Shown piece after piece: positions 1 to 13,700 of a stretch of 64,000 nt of DNA. Below the pieces are notes generated by a model. The model had not been told where the DNA came from. It saw only the letters and a list, made by a program, of their open reading frames with translations, and ran no database searches. This stretch comes from Schistocephalus solidus. Taxonomy: Eukaryota; Platyhelminthes; Cestoda; Diphyllobothriidea; Diphyllobothriidae. Each line of letters opens with the position of its first letter. Position 1 is the stretch's first letter. The stretch covers positions 124,001-188,000 of the forward strand of contig WEDG01003295.1 in NCBI GenBank assembly GCA_017591395.1. Reading direction: 5' to 3'. The translations under genes were made by a program, and so were the position numbers.

Positions 1-1722
1 GTCCCCTTCTCTTCATTCTGTACATTAACGAAATTTCCACTTTACTCACAAATTCACAAAATTTCGTTTACGCTGACGATCTCAAGTGCATTTATTCATT
101 TTTAAAGACACTGCTAATAGTTGCGTTCGACAAAATCAACACTGATCTACTTATGCTCTCACGTTGGAGCTGTACTTGGCAGATGGAATTTTCTCCATCC
201 AAGAGCAGTTTCATGTGTTTTGGCCCCGCCAAGCTTCCTGGACCCCTAGTATTTCAAAATAGTACACTTTTAGAACGATCAACCATAAAAAGACTTAGGT
301 CTAAGTTACACGAATAAGCTAGCATTATCGCCTCATGCAGATCGAATTTCTGCAAAGGCTGCACAGATATGTGGTTTTATATCACATAATTTCTTCCTTC
401 CGGAAATAAAGTTAAACCTATACCGCATGTTTGTTCTTCCTATCCTCGAATACTGCTGTCCCCTATTTGGGCTGATGAACGCCTCTGACCGCAGTAAGAT
501 TGGAAAAAGTTCAGAGGGTTTTTTTACTCGAAAACTATTTTCTCTTCCTGGATCCAGTCTCTCTTATACGGATAGATGCCAGTTAGCAAACATTAAATTT
601 CTGTGGGTTAGAAGACTCGAAGCTGGTCTCTGCTTCCTGTTTCGCGTTAATTCTAGCCCAAATATCCCACGAATTAACGCTCTCACTCCGGTAAATCGAC
701 CCTATGCCACTCGTAATTCCTCCATGATCATTTCACCACCCCTTAGCTCCACAACCAACCGGTCTCAGTTTTTTGCCTCCAAATATGCTTTCATATGGAA
801 TAATCTACCACTGCAAATTAGGTTGTCGTCTACATTAGCTATTTTCAAAACCAAATTACGCAAACATTTAACTTCGAAAGATATAAAGTCCTTATTGTCT
901 GTTTCTTTCCCGAACTCGCAAATTTTGGATTTTGAAAAGGGTCCTCCTGGTATTTGAGGCAGCTCCCTTGATATTATATGGGTCTCTAATTATATTTTCC
1001 ATCATCCTCTGCAGAGTCAATCTTTGCATTCACTTTTTCTTCCCCTCCTTTTAAACTAGCATTGCCAACTCTTGACAACCTTGATACTTTCCTTCGAATT
1101 TGCAACCCTAACGATAGTCTCCAGGATCTGTTGATGATCGAGGTGGGTTCTGATGGTTTCGCCTCTTTGGTGATGGACTATACAGTCAGCAAGGTCGCAT
1201 CTCGATGATGATCTCGTGACCTCTACTGTCCCCTCTTCGTTTCGACCATGTTGTCTACGATGAGTTCGTCTCTCTCACCTCCACTGGTGTTTATAAACAG
1301 TAGCTCTGACTGCTATATTACCTCTCACCCGACAAGGAGCGTCCCGAACCTTCATACGCAGTCAGCAACATCACAATACTATCCCATTGCATTTAGCTAT
1401 TAATTTTTTAGTGAAGCAGTTTTTTTCTCCTATTTTTTTAAATTGGCGGCTCGCCGAACTCCACCTCCGATTTTACCCTAGGAGTTTTTTACTGTTTCTT
1501 TTCGAGTTCACCGTATATGCCAACGATTGTTGAATTTTGTTTTATAAATGGCAAATCTTTTTGAATCGGATATGTTTACCGTACTACTCATTTCTGCTGT
1601 TCATATGGATGCTCACATAGTGCAGCAATTATCCACTTTGTATTTATTTAAACCATGGTACTAAGTTTGTAATGATGGTGCCCTCTGGGCCTTAAATATA
1701 CAATTTATTTATTTATTAATTT
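1..1722 (+). mobile_element. CR1/Jockey-like LINE, 3' half, decayed
   Basis: This is the C-terminal half of a non-LTR reverse transcriptase, cut by the window start. The frame opens with a PLLFILYINEI palm motif, followed by the catalytic YADD box at 69-80. The frame hits a stop near 316, and homology resumes in a 176-residue open stretch at 427-957. That stretch has the usual end of this family (a WRRLE-like block, then YAFIWNNLP and a final LRKHL). A non-coding 3' region follows and closes with an ATTT-rich tail at about 1696-1722, which fits a true 3' end. The stop codons mean it is not active. Assignment to the CR1/Jockey group is from motif style only. Confidence 0.8.
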
Positions 1723-1859
1723 GTTCTCTGTTAGGTGACGCATCCTATTATCTTTGAGCAATGCATATGAGATCTTCTAGGCTGCTGGCAGTGTATTTAG
1801 TGGCCTAAATTTGTCAAATGACGTAGATCGACCGTATTTGGCTGTAAGCAGATTGTAAT

Positions 1860-4060
1860 GTTCCTCCCATTAAAAAGGGAAGTTTTCACTTTCAAGAGCA
1901 AGATTAAATATCTTACCCAGAAACGACGAAAATATCTCCTTTACATCAGCCTGTAGAACGCTGACCAGGACACCATTTGGTCCAGGACTGTAAGATATAC
2001 GAAAACGCCGAATAGCTCTGGTCACGTCCAGAGGGTAAAGGTTAAGATTTCGAGGACGGTACCGGTACAAACCCGGATGTTTGGAAAGCGAGTGACATAA
2101 TGTTCACTAAAAATTTCTGGAAAAGAAAGTACTGAAGCTATCAGCCGTCAACTTAACGTCAGCTAAGGGGTTTCCATAGGCGTCTCGAAGTACGGGGTGC
2201 GACGTTTTTCTCTGCACTTTTACTGTGTGCGAAAAGATTTTCACCACATTTAATGAAGGGTTTTCAGAAAATTTGACCTCATTGGCTAGTTGTTTTTCGT
2301 CAGACAGCCTCAAAGATTAGTAAAATCAGCAGTTAAGAGTCATTTTGTAAATGAAAACGTCGTGAGAGTCTATGCAGTCTACGGCGGTATGATAAAGGGA
2401 GGTAGACTTCATCCTTGACATAAATTATTTTCATACGGGGAACAAAACGAGAAATGAGTGGACGTAAAACTTGGTACAATGTATCAGTTCAAACATTCAC
2501 ATCCAAACATACAAAGAAGCAAGTCCAATCGTGGGAATTTAGATGTGTTAGCAATTCCACCATATTTGCTGATCGGAAATCCGGGAGAAAACGATATTTT
2601 TTTGGAAAACGTATCATCAACCACGATTTCTCGTGTAAAAAGAACTATAGTATGATCAGAACTCCCAAGTAGGTCTAAAGGTGACACTGACGATGGCAGA
2701 AAACCTCTACATAAAATAAGATCAAATACGTATGATCCTATGGGGTAAAAATCAATTTCCTGGTCCCACATGCCAATATCTATGGCTCCAAGTAAGTCTT
2801 CAATCTTTGCAGGACCGGAAGGTGGAAAAAAACGGAACTTCAGGAAGAATGAAGTCACCTGCAATCAAGCAGGCATGAATTGCCTGATAGAGACAAAGAT
2901 TGTAATCCTCGCTGGCATTGGGTGGGCGATAGACACTACCAACGAGTAAAGAGTGTTATCTTTTAGAACAACTCGGAGATAACAGCTCTCTTTTACCACG
3001 GTAAATTGACGATATTCCAACGGCAGAAATACAAGTGATTGCTTAACATAGATACAGCTTACTCTGCCATGGCCCCCGTGTCGATCATTCCGAATATAAG
3101 CCTAGAAGAGAGTTCGGAATCAGATACACAGGATGTTGCCCGTCTCTGTACCTATTACAATTTCGTGGTGGCGGACGAAAACCAGAGTCTGGAGCAAATG
3201 CATCTTATTAAGCAGAGATCTGGCATTACAGACGAATATATGAAGCGGGTACGTTTTTTGTTTCTGAAACGGGAAATTTAGGCTGTCAGAGTACTTCCTT
3301 CGGCCAAAGAAATGCTCTTTTCTTTTAAACTATCTGTGCGTTCCTTATTTGGAGATGTTCCTCGCCATGGGTCATTCGTGTTTCCAGTTCTATTATTAAT
3401 TGTCTCATTTTCATTCGCTTTTCAGCCCGTCATCCGGTTGAAAAGAACTACAGAATGCCGACCCCATAGGGTTGGTTTTCTCTTTAGCAGGAGCTGTGCA
3501 TGGGCTTTGTTTTCCAAGATGATTTTTAAGAGATCTTGGATTATGATTTGAATCAAGTGTTGACAGAGCCTTCCCTATTCTATACGCCTTGAGAATGTGG
3601 ATGGACACGCCGTCCGTTAGCAACGTGTTTGCATACAATTTAAGGAGATCCAAGTCATGTTTAACTTGTTCCTTTGGAATTATTGACGCTGACTCTTGGT
3701 ACCATTTTATGATTTTATTATGTTTTCGACTAAATCAAGCGCCCGTCTGCAACTCAGATATTTCAACGAAGTCAGTAATTGTAATCAGTTCACTTGGTCC
3801 GATATGTCCAGATGAACCGGGTGTTGGGCAGTTTGGAGCCAAATCCATGTACGAATTGGTCTTCTTAGACCTTTTCCTGTTTGGCTTTGCAAAGTTACCA
3901 ACCTCTTCAACATCGCACGTTGGTGCAACGTCCATCAGCGAGGTATCTCTGGGTTGTAAGGCCAGATTATTGCTAATGCTGCCTAAGCTTAGTGCTGATG
4001 CTGTGGAGCAAGGACTAGATGGGACACCCTTTCGAACTAACGAACACTCCTCTGGTTAAA
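1860..4060 (-). mobile_element. CR1-like LINE with ORF1, endonuclease and RT start, decayed
   Basis: Read on the minus strand from 4060 down, three blocks appear in the expected order. The first (about 3990-3411) resembles a CR1-type ORF1 protein, with motifs DGVSIHILKAYRIGK and LDSNHNPRSLK. The second (about 3281-2484) is an AP-type endonuclease: SLLNKMHLLQ, a TETW-like site, GDF near 2850 and a GSSDH site near 2670. The third (2313-1870) is the start of the reverse transcriptase with SPGPNGV. Several stops and frameshifts separate the blocks. The 3' part is missing where it meets the oppositely oriented LINE at 1-1722. Its 5' end abuts the intron before the first visible chimaerin exon. The antisense of its endonuclease makes a false + strand ORF at 3039-3281. 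Confidence 0.75.
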
Positions 4061-4505
4061 AGGTTTCGGTAAACGCGATGTCTTACATGTGAGCCAAAGA
4101 TGGAATCCACTATGCTATCCAGATATTAACATTCGTTTGTAACTTGCACAGTTTTCCCAACATCTCTCCGCTGAGTTAGTTGATAAGAATAATAGAGCTT
4201 ATTTTAACCTTTAGTAATTTGTTGAATGATATGGAAATATGTTTGTTTAAAAATGATTTATTTGTGCTTTTCCAATCCGTAGTTTGTTAAGTCAGTTTTA
4301 ATACTCTCCTTGCGTCGCGGCCCATTTGGTTTTTTATTAATCGGCTGTTGTCCGCACTTCTGGTCCAAGTGTCTGCTCGCTCTTGTGACAGAAACCTTTA
4401 TTTTTCCGTGAACTTAAACATGCCATGGTGGACCGGAGATCTGACATGCGTACATGGCAAAACAAACGTAAATCTATTTTTTTTCGCATCCAGTCAAAAC
4501 TTTAG
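4061..4505. other. Intron sequence upstream of the first visible chimaerin exon
   Basis: I see no coding homology here. It ends in a TTTAG acceptor at 4501-4505. The exon encoding the extreme chimaerin N-terminus is not visible in this stretch or anywhere upstream in the window. Confidence 0.5.
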
Positions 4506-4710
4506 TATATAACTTACAATGTGAGGCACCTAAACCAGTACCAGTCATCTGCACCAAGCCATTGCAAAATCGTCCCGAGCAGTATGGTGACGAGTACCAT
4601 GGTCCGTTAAGCAGACAGGCGGCAGAGGAGCTGTTTGAAGGTTATCCTTCGGGCGCTTACCTTGTGCGAGATTGCCAGAAGGCTGATGGAACCTTTACAT
4701 TGGCGATTAG
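4506..4710 (+). CDS. CHN: Chimaerin exon: SH2, first half
   Basis: The acceptor is TTTAG at 4501-4505. The exon begins with two bases of a split codon, then [11 protein letters not shown], which aligns with the conserved stretch before SH2 in chimaerins. It carries [14 protein letters not shown] and the YLVRDC phosphotyrosine pocket with R54, and ends in FTLAI plus two bases of an arginine codon. Inclusion of the EAP block argues against starting at the downstream methionine codon at 4562. Confidence 0.92.
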
Positions 4711-7700
4711 GTCTGCAACGCATTTGCCTTTTGAAACTTGTCTATAGGTTCGATGGCGTAACCAAAAATTATAAATTATACTATGATGCGAAGTCACATT
4801 TGCATTACGTTGGGGAGAAGAAGTTCGATTCAGTTGACCTTCTTGTCGCCGACGGACTTATTTACTTCTATATTGAGACCAGAGGAGCTGATGTTTTGCA
4901 AAAGCTTTCTGAGGCTAGCAATTACGAGTTCTCGCCATACTACCAAGTAAGTTTGGAAATTATATTGAAAATGCAATTTCAAAACCTGAATGTATTTCTG
5001 TTCTTATCTATCGCTCCGATACCTATTTTAATGTTGAATCGTTTGCAAATGATCCGATTGCATCATTTTACAACTCAAAAAGTGACAGATTTGTTATGAG
5101 TTTTTCAGACTACGAAAAGCGCTAACGTAACGCAAACGGTAATGTAAAAATAACTCAACAACTCGGCAACCAAGAATACGTGAGGCACCAGCCAATCCAC
5201 CGAGGCAGGAAAAGCAAAAATACCATCGTTCTCGAACTGCCGGCGGACCACCGATTTACATAAGGAGGATGTATACCAACAGCTAAAGCATATAGATTCA
5301 GGTCCTTAACTCGTGGGGTCACGCCAGACTTAAATGGTCCTGTTTGGAGTAAATGCCCCGACTACTGCCTTTTCTCGTGTCGTGGATTGAAACAGTGCAG
5401 GATAAGTGTGGTTAGTGCAACTTGCGGGTTTACTATCCGTTTTCACAGTTTGACAGGAAATCCATGGTGATTATATATAATGTGCCATTTGAAGCACTGT
5501 TCTGGAGTTTGGCCGCTCATCCTGTTCAATATCTTGTACGCTTCGTGGAGATCTGCCTGCACTCGCATTTTCTTGAATGTGGGGGTGACTAAAACCAATG
5601 GGTGCTCACCGTTACTACGGTTCATCTTTACAGTCCTCATCCGCACTATTCTTATTTTATCAAAAAACACCCAATCACGAAACTTCAATGTTTGGCTTTA
5701 CATCGATGGTAACCATCTACACTTGGGATGGATCACCTTGCGAATAGCCGCTCAGCTTTGTCCACCTCTATTAAAACCTATTAGAGCCGGTTTTCCATTT
5801 TAACTTTCATTTTTAGCTTATTGTCCGTAATCTGCAAATTTTCGTGGAAATTGTATCTTACTCTCTTGCAGACACGGTACCACACAATTAATAGTCAATC
5901 ACACACCCCGAAACTTACAGCTCAAGCCCCAACAGGTGAGACCACCGAAAAATATCCAGATGCAGCACCTTTGGCAGCTCTCTCCTGTCTGGGCATTTCC
6001 AAACATTCCCGTATTGGTGCGTCCAGGAGCCAAACTGTAGTTGCCAATCGCCGTCAGTCGGTCGATATTGATCTCTATCGTTCGCAATCTGAGTCAAACC
6101 ACAGTCATCACCAGCCGTTTCTGTCGCCCGTCCGTCACTCCTTGCAACATTCAACGGATGATGCAGGCAAACAGATATTATTGACACGAGACTCTGCTCT
6201 GCCTCCCTCTACCTACACTGACACAGATGAGGTCTCCCAAAAATCCTTCATCTCAGAATCCTTCTCCAACACCGACCTTTCGGTTCGAGCGTTGACGCCC
6301 ACAGTCACTTCTGAACGTTGCCTGACTGACGCGTTCACCGGTTTAAGCAACTCTTCCTTCGCACTCCCCGCTCACAATATAGTCTCTCCAAGTAAGATGG
6401 CTTCACCGGCTTCTGTGAGCAGAAAGGTAATTTTAGCTCTATATCAAATTTTAACCAAAAATGCAATCGTACTGAATATAAATTAGGTATCCTTGTTTAA
6501 TAGCCGTCCAGGTATTCACATACTGGACAGAATACAAAATAAATTTGCCCAATTTAAAATGATATAAGTTTAGCCACTGGTACAGAAAGAAAAACTAAAG
6601 TACAAATAATTGCAAAGTGCATCTCTCTGTCAACTCCCTGCTAGGGTCGATAGTTTTTCAAAAACCATATTTTCAACTACTACCAGTATAAAAATGTTTT
6701 GCCCGGCAAAAGATAATAAATCCCACTTCCGAGCAGAATGGTTCCGTCTGCTTTAGAATAAGGCTTTTAGTAAGCTACTTCTGCTTGCTCTGAAGTTACG
6801 AAAGTTGTGGTTCCTCTTAACTGAAACGTATTTTGCTCACCTGACCCTAGTCGGTCACATTCGACTAGAACAACCTTCCTACGTTTAATCGAGCCAAAAA
6901 ATGGCTGTCCTCGTTATCCTTCGGAAATTCTTCTTCTGTGGCTTTCATCCCATTCCATACATTAAAGTTTTAAAAGCTCCACTTTATAGCACAATAAATG
7001 ACAGTAGCTTCGGGACAGGCGCATTTGTGCATTCTAATCCCACCTCCATGTCCCGTGGTAGTTTTCTGTTGCGTGCGACGAGGACCACCATTCCGAGGGC
7101 ACACTTATGACGTACGCGTGAATTTGATGTCTAGCACATGCGGCGTTTGCTACATCTACGGCACTCTCTTTTCTCATGCTCGGTGGGTTTTGATAAAAAA
7201 GAACGAGATAAATACAACGGAGGTAGGAGTTAAGTGCCGTGATTGATGAAACATCCCATCTACACGTTCCAAACACGTGTTCCAAGAAGTGTGACTGCCA
7301 TGTGAGTCACCCTCGAAATGTGTTATTGTATTCTGACCTCAACAGGGTTTTTCTGTCGGGTGACAACTTTATAAGCCTCAGCTCTTAGCACATCGTGCTA
7401 TTTTAAAACGCCTGATTGTTTTTAGCAAGGAAATTATGCACAGGCTCCGAGGAATAATAGCTCCTTTCCCTCTTTCTCCCCCCATGCATTTGTGGCAAAA
7501 TGATTGTTGAAGTTTAGTTTAGCATTGTGGCTGACTGCGCATAAAGCCTATACCTAAAACAAACCTCTACGTTGACTTCTATATTCTTTGTACTCGTTCT
7601 GTGAATTTTGTACCGTATATCACCTGCTCCTAACGCCGGTGTCTGGAAATTCCTCATTCTATCTGGAAAAGCTATTATGTCAAAACGGGAGTATCTACCA

Positions 7701-10700
7701 GAAAGCACACGGGGACTGCTAGGAGATACACTGACGAGCCAAACCGTTCACAGCTGCCATGCAGCGGCAGAACATCGGTGAAACACGTGTCTGGGCTTTT
7801 ATCTAGTACCCATGCTGTCAATATGATGTATCGTACAACCCGGCTACCTGTTGGCAGTTTAATTAATATTACGTGGTTATTCCCAGCAGTGGCTGATGGA
7901 ATTCAACCCAAATATTTGTATTCTATTTTGGTCTGCGTCTATGGACCTTAGAATATTGGCAAAACACGTGTCTGGGCTATTAGCTAGTATCTGTGTTGCC
8001 AATATGGTGTATTGTAAAACCCAAAATTGTTGTCCTGCCATTAGAAAAATATGTAATGTGATGCGTCATGGCCCACTTTTTTAGTCCCATGTTTATCCTT
8101 CCTTCCTTGCTAAGAGGTTCATACCCGCGCCAGTATGTGCAAATCTCTACCTTTAGTTTCAAACCGATGCGGGCTCTGCACTTGCCAAATATCGATCACT
8201 CTTCCACGAAAATCTCCATCCGATCCTACTTAAATACACACTATTTGAACTCCGAGCAACTCTCTGTTCACAATAACCACATTACTGATAGAAGCGAACA
8301 GGCGAGTTCCAGGAAGTAGCTCAGAAGAAGAAGAGGCGATCACTGGAACGTGGTGCTTATCAGCCTGAAATTTCGGATTCTCTCTCGAACCCACCATCAG
8401 AGGCAGTTGCAGAAAAAGTTAGCTGGAGCACAACGTACACAGTATTTATAGGGCGTGGTTGCCAGGCCATCACGATAGTTCGACCGTCGATTTTTTCGAG
8501 GTCCACCGTACGCTTCACAGCAGGGTGGTGCAGGTACGGTGACTTGCGCGTGATTTAGTTTAAAGTAATAGTAGACTTGCGCAGCATCTACCGCACTCTC
8601 CTCCTTCCCCACCTATGCCCGATGTCAAGACAGAGTCAAGGAGACCGGAGATTGGAGAGGGCGCAAGTGGCTAGCGCAGCCGGGGCACCTAGGCCCTAGC
8701 TGCTCCCTAAACGTGGCACCACCCCCATGTTTGACATTTATTATGGGAGTGCAACCCGAATAATGCCTGCCGTGCCCTGATGTGACCCCCGTGTTGGTTC
8801 AACGCATCTACCACGTGACTCGTTTAGGGGGCCATCACAGGCCTACTATAGTTGGCAGTCATCTTGTTCATCAGTCTGCGCCTACGGACCGTAGAATATT
8901 CTGATTTACTCCAAGTTTGAAATCAATTTTTGATGAAATTAAAAAGCTACGGTTACAAAACTGGAGTATCTATCCGAGGGCACACAGGGAACTCTGATGG
9001 ACCCACTGATAAGGTCACCCCTCAAAACTGTGCCGTGCAACGGCAGAATATCGGCAAAACACGTGTCTGAGCTATTAGCTGGTATCTGTGTTGCCAGTGT
9101 GGTGTATTGTACAACCCAAAATATGTGTCCTGCCATTAGAAAAGTATGTAATGCGACGGTTGCTGTTTGGTTCGTACCCGAGTCACTACTGACCGTGATT
9201 TCATCATCGTTATCGATTCCTGGCATGACAATGACTCGTTAATGTGACTCGCTGTCACCGGGACTACTGGTCACCCACATCCTCCCCGCGTAGCTACCAA
9301 TTTTGCTAAAGCGAAATTGCAGTACAGAATATGGAGTCGCGAGTTCGTTGGGATTATTAATCGACTGCGGATCAGAGAACCATAACTCAAGCAGTTCACG
9401 GATCACGCGGTTGTCAGCCCTTGCGAGAATTTCGGCCTCTTCATACTTAAAGGTGTGGCCGGGTCCCGTCGCATGAGCCGCAGCCTGAGAGTTAGTGTCA
9501 TTCCTCATCACTGCTGCTGCGTGCTCGGCCATTAGCGTGCGGAGTAGCCTTCCAGTTTCTCCGACTTAGTTGCTTTGTCCGCAACTGCACTAGATTCGGT
9601 AAAAGACTCCAGATGTCTCTTTCCGTGAAAGCGGGTCTTTTAGCCTCATTATTTGGGGCCTGATGGTTGCTTCTGGTCGGTGTAGAACAAGGCGGCTAAG
9701 GGCTTCCGAGATGTTCTTCACGTACGGTAGCGCTTGCCAAAATTTGGAGCTGGTGCAGTTCGGTCTCTCGCCTTGGTTGCGCATGCAACTGTCAACATAG
9801 TTGCGCGGGTAGTCGTTTGCTCTGAACACCCGTCGTAGGTACTGTAATAACCACATTAACCTGCGGGAACCTCAGTGAATAGGTTGCCAGACAGTTCTAG
9901 CTACTGTATCGGCAACTTCACCTTTCTGAGGTATTTTAAAATAATAAGAGAACGCTTCATCGATTACGGAACTGCCCCTCACAGTAGCGTTGTCTACCAA
10001 CAGAATCTAATTATTGCCCACCTCCGCCACCTAGTATTTCCATCCTCGTAAATAATTCCTTTTGCTAGTGTTTGGTCCCAATACCCTAAAAGGAGAGTTG
10101 GATACCATCAATTTTGTCCCGTGTGTCAAAAAACTATGAAAACGTTAGCTTTGCCAAAGTAATCTTTTGTTGACCTATGAAGACCACATTCACTGTGAAT
10201 TATTTAGTGCATCGTCGTCTTTGATCATTTCACCCCTGCTTGTAAGCTTACCTCTTGGGCTCAAGGGTTGGCAGCAACGGAGATGTTCGGTGTGTTTAAC
10301 TTGACCAATCCTCCATTTTAGGGAAGGCCACCGTTGTTTTCGAATTTCACTCTTCTTTGGCGAGTTCCGGCTGTTCATTCTTGCCTCCCACTCCTCATCC
10401 AAGGCTACCATGCTTAGGATAATGGTATCTCTTTGCCCATTCAGGCCAGCAAACCATTGGTTCCATGGCATGGTGAGAGTGAAAAGACGGAGGATGCTGT
10501 TACCTGCAAAGCCGTTACCGATATCGGTGATTACGTCGACGCCAGGCAACCTAACGAGAGTCCCATGCATTCTTCCGGAAGCTGTGTCAACGCCTCGGAC
10601 GCCGAGTCGCATCGTGCCTTAGCAGCCACCCTACCAGTGGGAACATTTACTAGCGGCCTCCAACTCAACGGCACCTCTAGTAGCAGCTCCTCTACAGGGA

Positions 10701-13700
10701 GACGGACGCCTCTGACCACCGTGATTGCGCCTGGCGCCCCGACGCCTCGAAGCGTAGCACTCAAGTCTGCCACATCCACCACATTCCAACGTTCCAGGCG
10801 GTTTCAGCGCCAGCAACTTGAACCGCGTCAATCCTCTCCCTTCAGTGAGTTCGGCGGTTTGGCCGAAAAGGCGCACAACTTTCGCGTTCACACATTCCGG
10901 GGGCCGCACTGGTGTTACTTCTGTACCCACTTCATCTGGGGCCTCGTCTCTCAAGGTGTCAAGTGTACTGATTGCGGATTTCAGGTATGCCTTCTTATTT
11001 TTTCCGTGATCGTATTCACCATCCATGCATAGCATTTTGTGCTAAGGTAAGGACAACCATCTTAGGAAGATACCTCTGAAACTAGATTTAACGCAGTGAT
11101 TACGTTTTCTGCCATTGAGTCTGTCCGGAATTTTCAAGGTGTGTTCTACCGAAGAAAACTGAACAGCTTTTTCAGTAGTTTGCAGTTTTTCGACCCTATG
11201 TTGACCTAATTTTTTATTCTCTTTTTTTTCTGCCTCGATTGTTTACCGCCAGCTATTTCTTACCTGGGTGGTGATGCCGACTTGTATGATTAATCATCTC
11301 AGCGAAAACAGTGGTTTGGCCTTCGAGGTGACCGCTTAGGCGGTTCAGTGATCGGCAAGGATATGTTATGTGGTTGGGGTCAGCAACAGATAACCCGTGG
11401 AACGTGTCTTACGGGACTTAGTGATAACAGAGATTACGCGCGTAGGGCCTTAGGACGCAGGCCCTTAACCTAAACCCCGGCCCACGTCTCAACTGTAAAC
11501 ATAATAATAACTTTTTCCCCACCCCTAACCCTAAAACTAACTCTAACCCGATGCAAAACTTAACCGAACAACGCCCACTTAAATAAGCGTAATAGCGAGT
11601 CTTGCATATTGAACTCATCTCGACTACATACCAGAGCCTTACCCAGCGGCCTCCTGGTTGGGCGACGCTGTCTGGTCATCTCATGTTAGCCGCAGTGCCT
11701 TTATTGTAAAGTCTTGCTATCCTCAGTTACGCAACGTTACTTAGGCAATATGCATGAGTTGCCCTGGCGGTCGTGTGGAGCTAGTTTGTTATGCTGGCAA
11801 TCGTACATGAGAAGCAGTCTCTTTTCATTACTACTGCACCTCTCACGCATCCGCTATCTCTATCTATTGCTGTCTCGAGCGAGCGTGGATCCGAAATGAG
11901 AGAGTGAGAGAGACCATAAGATAAAGTAACAGAATCAAAAGGTTAAAACCGGACATTTAATAGGGGGAAAATTCCAATCTCAGTTTCTGGATTTCTGTCT
12001 CTTTACACGTATGATAGCGTGCTAGAAACGGTAGTACAGAACACTGGGATGCCGATGTACGGTGAAAGATATGTTGAAACCTCGGCGCATGGGACGGGAA
12101 GACTTCACGGCAATTAGGTCAGAGTGGAGGGGATGAACAACATCGTCAAGAATTCGATTAGCGAGTTGTTTAACCGTTGTGAAGTGTCGTTCTATTACTG
12201 TATCTACTAAAAAAATATAAGAAACACCGGTAGTAGAAAAAAGCATTGGGAGGATGCGTTTTGAAATCATCAAATCCCTTTTAAGCAATACTGGAAAAAT
12301 AACAGGAGAACAATAGAGCAAGAGGGGGAGAATACAAACGTCCATAAATTGCCAAATTAGGGACGTAAACGGCTAATATAAAAAAGAAGTTTACGAAACT
12401 AGTAAACAGAGTATCAACATACTTACTTGTACTTGTTACGGCTGCGATCATGCCTGATCTAGACGACCTCGACTATGTCATGAATTTTGCCCCTCCATGC
12501 GTGACGATCCGCGGCAGCAGATCTGGACAGTTCAATCCATTATCTTCGCCAACAACGGCCGCCAAATACGGAAGGTCCAAGGAAAACTTCCATGTCTTGA
12601 CGAACTGCGTCGAACCAGGTTTTGGGCTGACCCCCTGTTTGACACCTCCATTTGGGTAGTGTGGTCGGTTCAAGGGCAGTAACACTGAGCTCGTAAGGTG
12701 GGCGACGAAGAACTTGGGATATCCTTGCGATTTATTCACAGCAAGTGCGGACTGTCTCACTTGAGGCAAAGTCTGTGTCCTTCACCCGGAAGATGGTCCT
12801 CAAGCAGTGGTGGGCAAATGCATCTAGTTTTCGCTCATCTTCCACGCGTGTAGCCCAGCATTCACAGCCATAGGGAAGGGCAGACCGGACAGACGCACGG
12901 TATACGCAAATCTTTGTGGCGATAGAAATGTCGCGTCGTTTCCACAGGCACTGTCTAAGGCTTGAAAAAATCTGACAAGCAGCATCGATTCGAGAGATAA
13001 TGCCATCCTTACTCTGTCCGTTCGGCAGCAACCTCGTCCCAAGGTACTTGAAACTATCTACCTCTTCAAGTTGACAGCCATCAACCTCGAGAGGTGCCTT
13101 CTCCTGGGCAGGGATTCAGCTTTCAAAAACTGGTCTTCCCCGCGTTTATGGACAAGCTGACCGATTTAGCGACCTCATTCGCCCTCGACACCATAGACTG
13201 CAGATCAAAGCTTGAAGCTAGTAAGGCGATATCATCTACGTAGCCGAGAGCAGCCAGCCGGCGTCCGGGTGCAAGCTCAGGTCCTTCCCAAGAGTCCAGT
13301 CGATATCGTAGTTGAGCAGCATGGGTGAAAAAATACAACCTTGTCGAATGCCAGACCGAATACCGAATGGTTGTGAAAGCTTGTTATGGACCAAAACTCG
13401 CGCGGTGGTTGAGCTGTGATAGGCCTTGATCATGGCGATGATTTTCGATGGTAGACCATCTAGTGCCATTATCCGCCATAAGGATTCACGACAGACAGAA
13501 TCGAACGCGGCGGCGAAGTCGACAAAGCAGACGGCCGTTTGTTGCTGGTAACTTTGGCGGAATTCAAGGCTGCGCCTTAGTGTGAATATTTGGTTCGCAC
13601 ATCCACGCCCAGCACGGAGTCCGGCCTTGTTGGGCCTCGTCCTAGAGTCGCCCACAGCCTGGAACCGCCTGAGAAGGACAATAGCGAAGATTTTGACAGC

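Noticed and set aside
3039..3281. + strand open stretch of 80 codons ending at a GTACGT donor-like site, at first taken as chimaerin exon 1
   Set aside because: The minus strand of the same bases reads a LINE endonuclease start (SLLNKMHLLQ and TETW-like residues), continuous with the element on both sides. The + frame does not resemble a chimaerin N-terminus.
5847..5871. [10 protein letters not shown] reading just before an exon, resembling the vertebrate chimaerin N-terminal VWKSYLYQLQ
   Set aside because: It lies after the SH2 exons and forms the pyrimidine-rich acceptor of intron 2. The genuine equivalent is YNLQCEAP at 4508.
11418..11600. Interstitial telomere array
   Set aside because: The CCCTAA-like units are irregular and not tandem.
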